A DNA stretch of 7,117 nt from Bordetella parapertussis (GTDB lineage: Bacteria; Pseudomonadota; Gammaproteobacteria; Burkholderiales; Burkholderiaceae_B), in assembly GCA_945869355.1 (NCBI GenBank), contig CAMBPA010000066.1:1-7117 (forward strand), read 5' to 3'. The notes beneath the pieces are model-generated. The model was not told where the DNA came from, searched no databases, and saw only the letters and a list, made by a program, of their open reading frames with translations. Below, piece after piece: positions 1 through 6,865 of this stretch (position 1 is its first letter; each line of letters opens with the position of its first letter). The position numbers and the translations under genes are program-made.

Positions 1-1457
1 ATGGTTCCACATTGCCAGTGCCGCCCGATGGCGTCTTTAAGTGTGTACTCGATCTTGGGACCGTAAAACGCGCCCTCGCCTGGCGAAACCTCGAACGCGC
101 AGCCAGTGCGATGAAGGCTTTCCATCAGTGCTGTCTCAGCTTTATCCCAAACCTCATCGCTACCAATGCGCTTGTCTGGGCGCGTGGCGACTTTGTAGAG
201 CACCTCGTGAAAGCCAAAGTCGGCATAGACTTTCTGAAGCAACGCTGTGAAGTCCGCGCACTCATCCTGCAATTGATCTTCTGTACAAAAAATATGTCCA
301 TCGTCTTGTGTAAAGCCGCGCACGCGCATCATTCCATGCAAAGAACCGGAAGGCTCGTTACGGTGGCATTGACCGAACTCACCGTAACGTAGTGGAAGAT
401 CACGATAGGAATGCAATCCTGAATTAAATATCTGGACATGGCCGGGACAGTTCATGGGCTTGAGTCCATAAACACGATTCTCGGATTCCGTCGTAAACAT
501 GTTCTCGCGATAATTGTCCCAGTGGCCAGTTTTCTTCCAAAGCGAGATATCCAAAATCTGCGGAGCCTTGACCTCTTGGTAGCCGTTGTCGCGATACACC
601 GCGCGCATGTATTGCTCGACCTGTTGCCAAATAGCCCATCCCTTGGGATGCCAAAAAATAAGCCCTGGTCCTTCTTCTTGGAAGTGGAACAAATCGAGAT
701 CACGACCAATCTTGCGGTGGTCGCGACGCTCAGCTTCTTCGAGCATATGCAAGTAAGCGTCCTGCTCTTCCTTTGTCGCCCACGCTGTGCCGGAGATCCG
801 CTGCAGCATCTCGTTATTGCTGTCACCACGCCAATAGGCTCCGGCGACCTTCATCAGTTTAAATACCTTCAGCTTGCCGGTGCTCGGTACGTGCGGGCCG
901 CGACACAGGTCGATGAACTCGCCTTCCCGGTACAAGCTGATAGGCTCATTACCGGGGATCGCCCCAATGATTTCAGCCTTGTAGTGCTCACCGATCTTTT
1001 TGAAATGTGCGACGGCTTCGTCGCGGCTCCATTCCTCGCGTGAAACAACTTCATCCTTCTTTGCCAGTTCTGACATCTTCTTTTCAATAGCGGTCAGGTC
1101 GTCTGGCGTAAACGGGCGTTTATAGGAAAAGTCGTAATAAAAGCCGTTCTCAATCACGGGGCCAATCGTCACTTGCGCGTCCGGAAAAAGTGCCTTCACC
1201 GCGTAGGCTAACAAATGTGCTGTGGAGTGTCGGATTAAGTCCAGCCCTTCGGCGTCTTTCGCGGTAATGATCGCGAGCTGTGCATCACGATTAATGCGAT
1301 GGGAGCTGTCAATAAGCGTAGCCTTACCCCCCGCGGAGATGCGACCACCAAGCGCTGCACGCGCCAACCCCGCCCCGATAGACTGGGCAACCTCGGCGAC
1401 AGTAACTGGCCCCGGATATTGGCGTTGGGAACCGTCTGGCAGTGTGATCGTGACCAT
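1..1457 (-). CDS. thrS: Threonyl-tRNA synthetase, N-terminal 485 residues (runs off the left edge)
   Basis: This cytoplasmic class II aminoacyl-tRNA synthetase charges tRNA-Thr with threonine. The frame is open from the ATG at 1457 to the window edge, giving 485 codons of a family that is usually about 640 residues. The missing part is the end of the catalytic core and the anticodon-binding domain. Seen in order: a TGS domain (about 1-62, starting [10 protein letters not shown]); the editing domain with HxxxH (H77, H81) and CxxxH (C185, H189), which hydrolyses mischarged Ser-tRNA; and the catalytic core with the zinc ligands C337 (NCPGH) and H388 (DDGHIF) and the motif 2 stretch [15 protein letters not shown]. 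By homology the third zinc ligand lies off the window. An AGGA ribosome binding site at 1467-1464, 6 nt before the ATG, supports this start. The start codon follows a strong terminator closely, so expression probably depends on read-through from the tRNA-Val promoter. In relatives infC, rpmI and rplT usually follow; that cannot be seen here. Confidence 0.98.
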   Translation of the reverse strand, partial: MVTITLPDGSQRQYPGPVTVAEVAQSIGAGLARAALGGRISAGGKATLIDSSHRINRDAQLAIITAKDAEGLDLIRHSTAHLLAYAVKALFPDAQVTIGPVIENGFYYDFSYKRPFTPDDLTAIEKKMSELAKKDEVVSREEWSRDEAVAHFKKIGEHYKAEIIGAIPGNEPISLYREGEFIDLCRGPHVPSTGKLKVFKLMKVAGAYWRGDSNNEMLQRISGTAWATKEEQDAYLHMLEEAERRDHRKIGRDLDLFHFQEEGPGLIFWHPKGWAIWQQVEQYMRAVYRDNGYQEVKAPQILDISLWKKTGHWDNYRENMFTTESENRVYGLKPMNCPGHVQIFNSGLHSYRDLPLRYGEFGQCHRNEPSGSLHGMMRVRGFTQDDGHIFCTEDQLQDECADFTALLQKVYADFGFHEVLYKVATRPDKRIGSDEVWDKAETALMESLHRTGCAFEVSPGEGAFYGPKIEYTLKDAIGRHWQCGT

Positions 1458-1473
1458 CAGCAATCCTGTGAAC

Positions 1474-1499
1474 AAAAAAAATAGCGGCCCCAAGCCGCT
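1474..1499 (-). terminator. Intrinsic terminator between tRNA-Val and thrS (possible thrS attenuator)
   Basis: On the minus strand a perfect 6-bp stem AGCGGC/GCCGCT (1499-1494 with 1488-1483) encloses the loop TTGGG. It is followed by one A and then eight T residues (1481-1474). This is a classic rho-independent terminator. It lies 47 nt after the tRNA 3' end and only 16 nt before the thrS ATG, with the thrS ribosome binding site starting 6 nt after the T-run. It certainly suits termination of the tRNA transcript. Since no thrS promoter is evident after the tRNA, it may also set the level of thrS read-through. Confidence 0.85.
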
Positions 1500-1546
1500 G
1501 TTTCGCACCTGCAACTACCTGCAGCCAACCAGCTACGGGCCTTAAT
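1500..1546 (-). promoter_or_regulatory. Structured thrS leader between the tRNA-Val 3' end and the terminator
   Basis: The 47-nt spacer can form two small hairpins that exclude each other. One is GTAGC/GCTGC (1536-1532 with 1525-1521, loop TGGTTG). The other is CTGCA/TGCAG (1524-1520 with 1513-1509, loop GGTAGT); the two share bases 1524-1521. A 7-base direct repeat TGCAGGT occurs twice with a 10-nt period (1523-1517 and 1513-1507). Just upstream, GGCCC (1541-1537) is complementary to GGGCC (1490-1486) in the loop and right arm of the terminator, so an antiterminator pairing is possible. No good -35/-10 pair was found here. A regulatory role is inferred from these pairings only. Confidence 0.35.
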
Positions 1547-1623
1547 TGGTAGGCGGTATTGGAATCGAACCAACGACCTCCACGATGTCAACGTGGCGCT
1601 CTAACCAGCTGAGCTAACCGCCT
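1547..1623 (-). tRNA. tRNA-Val (anticodon GAC), CCA encoded
   Basis: This 77-nt gene folds as a complete cloverleaf. The acceptor stem AGGCGGT/ACCGCCT has 7 bp. The D arm is GCTC/GAGC, the anticodon stem CCACG/CGTGG with loop TTGACAT, and the T arm GTTGG/CCAAT with loop TTCGATT. The middle of the anticodon loop reads GAC, which decodes GUC and GUU valine codons. The discriminator base is A (1550), and the 3' CCA is encoded in the DNA (1549-1547). It follows a consensus promoter whose predicted start gives a 5' leader of only about six bases, and it precedes a strong terminator. It can therefore be made as a very short single-gene transcript, with thrS downstream reached by read-through. Confidence 0.97.
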
Positions 1624-1635
1624 GTAAAGACAGCG

Positions 1636-1665
1636 ATTATATCGGTTTAGCGCCCTAGCTGTCAA
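1636..1665 (-). promoter_or_regulatory. Consensus sigma-70 promoter for tRNA-Val (and probably thrS)
   Basis: On the minus strand TTGACA (1665-1660) is separated by 18 bp from TATAAT (1641-1636); both hexamers match the consensus exactly. Transcription would start near 1629, about six bases before the tRNA 5' end at 1623. The -35 box contains the TGA stop codon of trpF (1664-1662), so the promoter starts inside the preceding gene. A perfect promoter suits the high demand for a tRNA. Confidence 0.9.
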
Positions 1666-2333
1666 AGGGATGCCTTGGAGTTCGCTTTGAAGACTGCGGC
1701 AACGAACTCCAAGATTTTTTCGTTGGACTTCACGCCCGGACTAGACTCCACGCCGCTGCTGACATCAACCGCCCAGGGCTGGGTGGATGCGATGGCCGCC
1801 TGCACGTTGGTTGGATTCAATCCACCTGATAGCACCAACGGGCGTGCCACCGCCAATCGCATTACCTCGGCAAGCAATGCATGATCAAAACCGTGACCGC
1901 TTCCACCATACATAGGCGAGTAACTATCAAACAGCCATCCTTGCGCCGAGACGTATTGCTTGCCATGAGCAGCAAGGCCCGCGGCAGTGTCGAGCCCAGG
2001 CGCTCCGACACGAAAGGCTTTCAGATAAGGCCTGCCGAAACTTAAGCAGAAATCCGCTGACTCATCCCCGTGAAACTGCAAGACGGCAGGCGCCATCTCC
2101 TTAAGGACCTCCTGAACAAACGTATATTCAGGATTTACAAACAGCGCCACACTGACAACGAAAGGTGGTAAGGCCGCGCAGAGCTCCCCTGCACGCGCCG
2201 GGCTCACATAGCGTTTACTGGAAGGATGAAACACAAACCCTAACGCGTCTGCCCCGGCCTTCACGGCGCAGGCGAGATCCTCTTCGCGGGTTATCCCACA
2301 AATCTTGATACGTGTACGTTTCATCACACTCAT
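1662..2333 (-). CDS. trpF: Phosphoribosylanthranilate isomerase
   Basis: TrpF converts N-(5'-phosphoribosyl)anthranilate into CdRP, the third step of tryptophan synthesis, using a TIM-barrel fold. At 223 residues it has the normal length of a single-domain TrpF, not fused to TrpC. Visible signatures are KICGIT with the catalytic base C12, R41 in [15 protein letters not shown] (86-91), the catalytic acid D136 in LFDSY, GGSG (143-146), and the phosphate-binding stretches LSGGLNP (168-174) and [14 protein letters not shown] (190-203). The ATG overlaps the truA stop codon as ATGA, indicating translational coupling. A second ATG three codons in (M4, 2324-2322) is a possible alternative start, because family members often begin just before the KICG strand. 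The usual betaproteobacterial partners trpB and trpA do not follow; the tRNA-Val/thrS unit does. Confidence 0.97.
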   Translation of the reverse strand: MSVMKRTRIKICGITREEDLACAVKAGADALGFVFHPSSKRYVSPARAGELCAALPPFVVSVALFVNPEYTFVQEVLKEMAPAVLQFHGDESADFCLSFGRPYLKAFRVGAPGLDTAAGLAAHGKQYVSAQGWLFDSYSPMYGGSGHGFDHALLAEVMRLAVARPLVLSGGLNPTNVQAAIASTQPWAVDVSSGVESSPGVKSNEKILEFVAAVFKANSKASL

Positions 2334-3136
2334 GGTCTGTCTTCAAAGTTAATGCTGTCAAGACTAAAACCTTCCGAGCTGGATCGCGGGAAATCGTAGT
2401 CTGGATATTTAACGTCTGTTAGGTAGAGTCCCTGCGCAGAAAAAGTTGGCGCAGCAATCGTACGGTCTCGGGCCAGCAATAACTCCGAAACATAGTTCAC
2501 GCCTTGCCGCCCCTGTCCTACTTGCACAAGTGCTCCCATGATATTCCGAACCATATGATGCAAGAAGGCATTTGCTGTCAATTGCACCACAATTTTTGAG
2601 CCTTGCGCCGTGATCGCGACGCTCTGCATCGTGCGCACCGGAGACTTCGCTTGGCACTGTGAAGAACGAAAGCTAGAAAAGTCATGCTCGCCGAGTAAAT
2701 CTCGCGCTGCCACTTGCATAGCGGCAACATCGAGCGGTTGATGCACCCAACCGACCCGCGCCTCCCATAATGGGTGCCTCACACGAGTATTCAAAATGAC
2801 ATACGTATAGGAGCGTGCGACGGCGGAAAATCTCGCATGAAACGCATCGGGCACCTGGCGCGCCCATTGGATCCCAATGCTCGAAGGTAGATGCGCATTA
2901 GTGCCGCGCACCCAAGACTCTTCCGCGCGGATCGCATCCGTGTCGAGGTGAATTACCTGATTTAGTGCATGGACGCCAGTATCCGTGCGTCCGGCACAAA
3001 CAGTCGCAACGGGCTGCGCGGTAAATTTAGACAGCGCAGCTTCGACACAATCTTGCACTGTTTGGCCATGTGGTTGCGTCTGCCAGCCCTGCCACGCCTG
3101 CCCGTCATAGACAATGCCTAAGGCGATGCGAGTCAT
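2330..3136 (-). CDS. truA: tRNA pseudouridine(38-40) synthase
   Basis: TruA isomerises uridines 38, 39 and 40 in the anticodon stem-loop of many tRNAs to pseudouridine. The 268-residue length is normal. It begins with the family pattern [19 protein letters not shown] and carries the catalytic aspartate D52 in [10 protein letters not shown]. The active-site RSYTY segment (R108-Y112) and the conserved [17 protein letters not shown] (191-207) are also present. The ATG at 3136 is preceded by GGA at 7-nt spacing. It sits 26 nt after the fimV stop and overlaps trpF by 4 bases, so it is most likely co-transcribed with both. Its place between fimV and trpF is the usual one in Betaproteobacteria. Confidence 0.97.
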   Translation of the reverse strand: MTRIALGIVYDGQAWQGWQTQPHGQTVQDCVEAALSKFTAQPVATVCAGRTDTGVHALNQVIHLDTDAIRAEESWVRGTNAHLPSSIGIQWARQVPDAFHARFSAVARSYTYVILNTRVRHPLWEARVGWVHQPLDVAAMQVAARDLLGEHDFSSFRSSQCQAKSPVRTMQSVAITAQGSKIVVQLTANAFLHHMVRNIMGALVQVGQGRQGVNYVSELLLARDRTIAAPTFSAQGLYLTDVKYPDYDFPRSSSEGFSLDSINFEDRP

Positions 3137-3162
3137 GGCTTGTCCATGGCTGGACGGACCAA

Positions 3163-4527
3163 CTAGACTTTTTTCTCGGGAGCAGCGACGGGTTTCGGAT
3201 CCGCTGCCGAGGAATCTAAGTTCAAGTCTATAGACTGAAGCTTCTGGTCAAACGCCTTCGCAATCACGGGATCGTTGTGCGCGGCTGCGTCAACCTCGGT
3301 CTCGCGCTGTCCGGCTCGCCGTAGCATCAACGCCATCAGCAGGGCTAAAAAGGCTGACGCACCCAGGACCACCCACAGCACATTGTCATTCGCAATTTGT
3401 TGCACCCGCGCCATGCCTGAGGCAGCAGGACGAGCTCCTTGAGTAACGGGTGTACTCGCAGCCGTGGTGTTTCCCGACGCCGAACTTCCCAGCGCAGCGT
3501 TTCCAGGTGACGCACTTCCAGCCGATCCACTACTCGGCGGGGCGTTGCCAGCCTGAGCGCGTTGCGTGGGCTCCGTTGGCTGTTGAACAGCATTGCGTAA
3601 CTGCTGCACATTCTGTTGTAGCGTTTCGATGCGTTGTTGCATCTCTTTGAGCTCTTGTGCCGCAGCAACCTTTGCATCCTCTTGCGCCGTACTCTGTGTT
3701 GCAGCACTCAGGCGCAGCTGATCGACCGTGGGCGCTGGCTGGGCAGGTATTGCTGGCGGTTGTACAGCGCCGGATGCGGTAGGACCGGGCGGCACAAGCG
3801 GCGCCTGGCCAGGACGACTGGCCGGTCCCCGTCCCTGCTTAAACGCCTCAGCATGCTTTAAGAACATCGCGTAGGCTTGCTTTGGGTCCACTGCGAGGAC
3901 TGTCTTCGCATCTGGAATGGATAAAGTGGCCCCCGCTCGCAGCAGATTCATATTCTGCGAAATGAAGGCGTTTGGATTTGCCTGGTACAACGCCCAAAGC
4001 ATTTGGTACAGATCAGCGCCCGCCACAGCGTAACGTTGGGCAATACCGGAGAGCGTGTCGCCGGGTGCGACCACCACACTGCCAGAGGGCGCGGTGCTCA
4101 CTAGGACGAGGTAGCTTGACTGAACGGTTAAGCGTCCTGTGGCGAGCGAGACGTCGAGCAACACATCAACCACAGGCCGATTCACGGATTGGGAGGAACG
4201 CACGACTAGCCGACGCGAACCCGCAGAGAATCCTGGCTCAATGCTCACAGAGAGTGTCTCTAATGGCGCGGGGCTTGTCAGTCCTGCCGCTGCCCACGCT
4301 TGCTGCGGCGCGACGTTCGCCTTCAAACCAGCGACGTCCTCGGACGTCAGGTCGTACAAGGGTATTTCCAAGCGTAGCGGCGCCCCAGCCGGAGACATGA
4401 CACTGCCATGGCCGGGTTTTGCTGCCCAAACTGGGTTGATCAGACCGATCGATAACAACGTCAAACCCGCAAAAGCCGTTAAGCCCAAGCATCTCGGGAG
4501 CACCGCAACTTGACGTCGACTACGCAT
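3163..4527 (-). CDS. fimV: FimV-like LysM membrane protein, short form
   Basis: FimV proteins bind peptidoglycan through LysM and act in polar organisation, type IV pilus assembly and motility. Numbered from the ATG at 4527, this 454-residue protein has a signal peptide (1 to about 35, ending NPVWA/A), a FimV N-terminal domain (about 50-143, starting [13 protein letters not shown]), and a LysM domain (about 151-204: [13 protein letters not shown] to [10 protein letters not shown]). Next come a proline-rich stretch (235-268), a Gln-rich coiled coil (about 283-316), a Ser/Gly/Ala-rich linker (318-372), one transmembrane helix (about 383-402, followed by RR) and a 52-residue cytoplasmic tail. 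AAGGA at 4539-4535 lies 7 nt before this ATG and only 1 nt before the upstream ATG at 4533, which decides the start. The large cytoplasmic TPR region and FimV C-terminal motif of longer homologues are absent. The next gene begins 26 nt later, so no frameshifted remnant fits. The context between asd and truA supports the FimV identity; the exact function of this short form is uncertain. Confidence 0.85.
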   Translation of the reverse strand: MRSRRQVAVLPRCLGLTAFAGLTLLSIGLINPVWAAKPGHGSVMSPAGAPLRLEIPLYDLTSEDVAGLKANVAPQQAWAAAGLTSPAPLETLSVSIEPGFSAGSRRLVVRSSQSVNRPVVDVLLDVSLATGRLTVQSSYLVLVSTAPSGSVVVAPGDTLSGIAQRYAVAGADLYQMLWALYQANPNAFISQNMNLLRAGATLSIPDAKTVLAVDPKQAYAMFLKHAEAFKQGRGPASRPGQAPLVPPGPTASGAVQPPAIPAQPAPTVDQLRLSAATQSTAQEDAKVAAAQELKEMQQRIETLQQNVQQLRNAVQQPTEPTQRAQAGNAPPSSGSAGSASPGNAALGSSASGNTTAASTPVTQGARPAASGMARVQQIANDNVLWVVLGASAFLALLMALMLRRAGQRETEVDAAAHNDPVIAKAFDQKLQSIDLNLDSSAADPKPVAAPEKKV

Positions 4528-4534
4528 TGTCATT

Positions 4535-4539
4535 TCCTT
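4535..4539 (-). promoter_or_regulatory. Ribosome binding site of fimV (decides the start)
   Basis: AAGGA on the minus strand lies 7 nt upstream of the ATG at 4527. The in-frame ATG at 4533 would be only one base away, and starts further upstream would overlap asd, so the signal selects 4527. The chosen start also puts the arginine-rich n-region of the signal peptide directly at the N terminus. Confidence 0.8.
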
Positions 4540-4544
4540 AAGGT

Positions 4545-5672
4545 TTACAGTTGACCTAGTGTGATACGCAACATCCGACGTAGCGGCTCTGCCGCACCCC
4601 AAAGTAGCTGGTCGCCGACAGTGAAGGCACCCAGATACTCATTGCCCATGGACAGCTTACGCATGCGCCCAACAGGGATGTCTAGCGTGCCTGTCACCGC
4701 CACCGGTGAGAGTCGACTCAGTGTTTCTTCTTTTGTGTTCGCAACGACTTTGGACCAAGCGGTCCCATTGGCAACGATATCCAAGACTTCATCGAGCGGT
4801 ACATCACGCGTCAGTTTGATTGTCAGCGCCTGGCTATGGCAACGCATGGCCCCAACGCGAACACAAAGCCCGTCGATTGGTATCGGTGTCGAAGCAAAAC
4901 CTTGGCCACGACCAAGGATCTTGTTTGTCTCAGCTTCGCCTTTCCATTCTTCGCGCGACATCCCATTACCCAAATCCTTGTCGATCCAAGAAATAAGGTT
5001 GCCAGCCAGCGGCACTACGAAATGCTCTGTCGGGAGTCGGTCTGACTGTTGAATCGCCAAAACGTTGCGATCGATATCAAGAATCGCAGAGGCCGGATCC
5101 ATCAATTGCGTTTGAACTTCCGCATTGATCAACCCAAATTGCGTCAAGAGTTCACGCATGTGTTGCGCGCCACCACCAGAGGCCGCTTGATACGTCATGG
5201 ATGTCATCCATTGGATTAGCCCCTGATTGAATAATCCCGCCAGACCCATCAGCATGCAACTCACGGTGCAATTACCACCGATAAAATCTTTCACGCCACG
5301 CTTAAGCGCCGCGTCAATCATGGGGCGATTAACTGGATCCAAAGCGATTATTGCGTGATCCTTCATGCGAAGCGTGCTCGCAGCGTCGATCCAATATCCT
5401 GTCCACCCTGCGGTGCGCAATTTAGGATAGACCTCAGAGGTGTAATCACCGCCTTGGGCCGTCACAATCGTATTTAGTTTCTTTAGCGCATCGATATCGA
5501 AAGCGTTTTGCAATGGGGTTTCGCCCGCCCAGGATGGGCTCTTGCCACCCGCGTTACTCGTGGAGAAAAATACGGGGTCAATGAGTGCAAAATCACCTTC
5601 GTCGCGCATGCGCTGCATAAGCACAGAGCCCACCATACCGCGCCAACCGACTAATCCAACTGAGTGTTTCAT
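4545..5672 (-). CDS. asd: Aspartate-semialdehyde dehydrogenase
   Basis: Asd reduces L-aspartyl-4-phosphate to aspartate semialdehyde with NADPH, the branch point to lysine/diaminopimelate, threonine, methionine and isoleucine. At 375 residues it has the length of the Gram-negative enzyme type. Visible features are the NADP-binding loop [11 protein letters not shown] (6-16), the catalytic cysteine C135 in [13 protein letters not shown], the substrate-binding stretch [14 protein letters not shown] (241-254), and R272 and H279 in [12 protein letters not shown], matching the substrate-binding arginine and the catalytic histidine. The start [12 protein letters not shown] fits the family exactly, yet no good Shine-Dalgarno is seen before it. 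It follows leuB by 62 nt and precedes fimV by 17 nt, so it probably shares a transcript with fimV, truA and trpF. A weak promoter of its own in the AT-rich gap upstream is possible. Confidence 0.98.
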   Translation of the reverse strand: MKHSVGLVGWRGMVGSVLMQRMRDEGDFALIDPVFFSTSNAGGKSPSWAGETPLQNAFDIDALKKLNTIVTAQGGDYTSEVYPKLRTAGWTGYWIDAASTLRMKDHAIIALDPVNRPMIDAALKRGVKDFIGGNCTVSCMLMGLAGLFNQGLIQWMTSMTYQAASGGGAQHMRELLTQFGLINAEVQTQLMDPASAILDIDRNVLAIQQSDRLPTEHFVVPLAGNLISWIDKDLGNGMSREEWKGEAETNKILGRGQGFASTPIPIDGLCVRVGAMRCHSQALTIKLTRDVPLDEVLDIVANGTAWSKVVANTKEETLSRLSPVAVTGTLDIPVGRMRKLSMGNEYLGAFTVGDQLLWGAAEPLRRMLRITLGQL

Positions 5673-5734
5673 TTCAGAGCTTTTGTATAAATAAAGAATA
5701 TGCTGATCGTGAGCATTTTAACGCTAATTAAAAC
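5673..5734 (-). other. AT-rich leuB-asd spacer with a small stem-loop
   Basis: This 62-nt gap is clearly richer in A+T than the genes around it. It holds a 5-bp stem-loop ATGCT/AGCAT (5716-5712 with 5704-5700, 7-nt loop), followed on the minus strand by a T-rich but interrupted run. A loose promoter-like pair, TTAAAA (5721-5716) and TATTCT (5700-5695), has a short 15-bp spacer. Each hexamer matches 4 of 6 consensus bases. Neither signal is strong enough to call a terminator or a promoter firmly. Confidence 0.3.
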
Positions 5735-6811
5735 TTAATTCAGTGCCTTGAGTACTGCGTCACCCATGGCGGCCGTTCCAACTTTCGTCATGCCTGGCTC
5801 AAAGATATCTGCGGTACGCAAACCTTGCTGCAAGACAAGTTGAACAGCTCGCTCAATTCGCTTGGCCTGGGCATCGCTGTCTAATGAATAACGCAACATC
5901 ATCGCAGCGGACAAAATAGTGGCCAGTGGATTCGCGACACCTTTACCGGCGATGTCAGGAGCGGAGCCATGGCTCGGCTCATAGAGACCCTGGCCCGACG
6001 CGTTCATTGATGCGGAAGGAAGCATTCCAATCGATCCCGTGAGCATCGCTGCTTCATCCGACAAGATATCGCCGAACAAGTTGCCCGTCACAATGACATC
6101 AAATTCTCGTGGAGCGCGAACTAACTGCATGGCAGCATTGTCGACGTACATGTGGGTGAGCGCAATGTCTGGGTAGTCTTTCGCTACATCGATCACCGTA
6201 TCACGCCAAAGCTGCGACGTTTCAAGTACGTTTGCCTTGTCTACGCTGCACAACTTTCCACTACGTTTTTGTGCTGCTTGAAACCCGAGATGCGCAATCC
6301 GTCGAATCTCTGGCTCGGCATAACGCATGGTGTCGAAACCCTCTTTGCTTCCGGCGAAGGGGCCATCGGTCGCGGTGCGGATACCTCGCGGCGATCCAAA
6401 ATAAATGTCTCCTGTCAGCTCGCGCAAAATGAGTATATCGAGTCCCGAAACAATTTCTGGCTTCAGTGAAGAAGCATTTGCGAGCTCCGGATAGAGAACG
6501 GCCGGCCGCAGATTGGCAAATAAGCCGAGAGACTTACGCAACCCGAGAATAGCCTGCTCTGGACGAAGCTCGCGCGGCAGCTTGTCGTATTTCCAGTCAC
6601 CCACGGCACCAAACAGCACTGCATGAGATTCTTGAGCAAGCTTTAATGTCGCGGGCGGCAGAGGATGTCCATGTAAGTCATAGGCGGTTCCACCCACTGG
6701 CGCATACTCAATGTCGAGCGAAAGATCGAGGGCTTTCAACACGCGTACTGCTTGCTCCATAATTTCAGAACCGATGCCATCGCCTGGCAACACCGCGATT
6801 TTTTTTGTCAT
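5735..6811 (-). CDS. leuB: 3-isopropylmalate dehydrogenase
   Basis: LeuB oxidises and decarboxylates 3-isopropylmalate to 2-oxoisocaproate with NAD+, the third step of the leucine pathway; it is a cytoplasmic, metal-dependent homodimer. The 358 residues cover the whole family fold. Key stretches are [10 protein letters not shown] (8-17), R130 and Y137 in [15 protein letters not shown], the catalytic lysine K192 in [13 protein letters not shown], the metal-binding aspartates D224 (VDNAAMQL), D248 and D252 ([10 protein letters not shown]), and the NAD-binding [18 protein letters not shown] (278-295). I chose the ATG at 6811 because [14 protein letters not shown] is the usual N terminus. The frame could begin five codons earlier at a TTG (6826), but that codon overlaps the T-run after the upstream hairpin and has no ribosome binding site. 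A weak GGA lies 10 nt before the ATG. It follows leuD by 54 nt. Confidence 0.97.
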   Translation of the reverse strand: MTKKIAVLPGDGIGSEIMEQAVRVLKALDLSLDIEYAPVGGTAYDLHGHPLPPATLKLAQESHAVLFGAVGDWKYDKLPRELRPEQAILGLRKSLGLFANLRPAVLYPELANASSLKPEIVSGLDILILRELTGDIYFGSPRGIRTATDGPFAGSKEGFDTMRYAEPEIRRIAHLGFQAAQKRSGKLCSVDKANVLETSQLWRDTVIDVAKDYPDIALTHMYVDNAAMQLVRAPREFDVIVTGNLFGDILSDEAAMLTGSIGMLPSASMNASGQGLYEPSHGSAPDIAGKGVANPLATILSAAMMLRYSLDSDAQAKRIERAVQLVLQQGLRTADIFEPGMTKVGTAAMGDAVLKALN

Positions 6812-6824
6812 GATGGGTACATCC

Positions 6825-6851
6825 AAAAATATTGGGCCGGAAAACCGGCCC
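6825..6851 (-). terminator. GC-rich stem-loop with T-rich run between leuD and leuB (attenuator-like)
   Basis: On the minus strand a perfect 7-bp stem GGGCCGG/CCGGCCC (6851-6845 with 6840-6834) closes a TTTT loop. It is followed by AATATTTTT (6833-6825). It begins 14 nt after the leuD stop codon and ends 13 nt before the leuB ATG. The stem is very stable, but the T-run is interrupted by A residues, so termination may be partial. It could lower leuB expression relative to leuD or protect the leuD mRNA 3' end. On the plus strand it is followed only by GTTT and is not a good terminator. Confidence 0.55.
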
Positions 6852-6865
6852 GTTTAAAGATAAGG

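Noticed and set aside
438..1043. A 201-codon open frame on the plus strand, opposite thrS
   Set aside because: It lies entirely antisense to well-conserved ThrRS domains. Its translation shows no recognisable domain, and no ribosome binding site or promoter supports it. It is a shadow of thrS codon use.
1500..1541. A tRNA-like D-arm motif (GTAGCTGGTTGG) after the real tRNA, suggesting a decayed second tRNA
   Set aside because: No matching acceptor, anticodon or T arm follows before the terminator. The resemblance is limited to about a dozen bases.
3133..3147. Four-codon mini-ORF (ATG GAC AAG CCA TGA) whose stop overlaps the truA start codon
   Set aside because: It is very short and lacks its own ribosome binding site; the GGA before truA lies inside it. 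It could in principle affect truA initiation, but chance explains it equally well.
3142..3155. Small inverted repeat GTCC/GGAC between fimV and truA
   Set aside because: The stem is only 4 bp and no T-run follows, so it is too weak to call a terminator or operator.
3972..4513. Two overlapping plus-strand open frames (142 and 124 codons) opposite the fimV N-terminal half
   Set aside because: They are antisense to the signal peptide, FimV and LysM regions, and their Arg/Ser/Pro-rich translations look like no known family. Shadow frames are expected in this composition.
4528..4602. Longer fimV start at 4602, adding 25 residues
   Set aside because: It would overlap the asd 3' end and put a non-signal sequence before the Arg-rich n-region. 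The AAGGA site points to the ATG at 4527.
6812..6826. TTG start for leuB five codons upstream
   Set aside because: The TTG overlaps the T-run after the hairpin and has no ribosome binding site. The family N terminus begins at the ATG at 6811.
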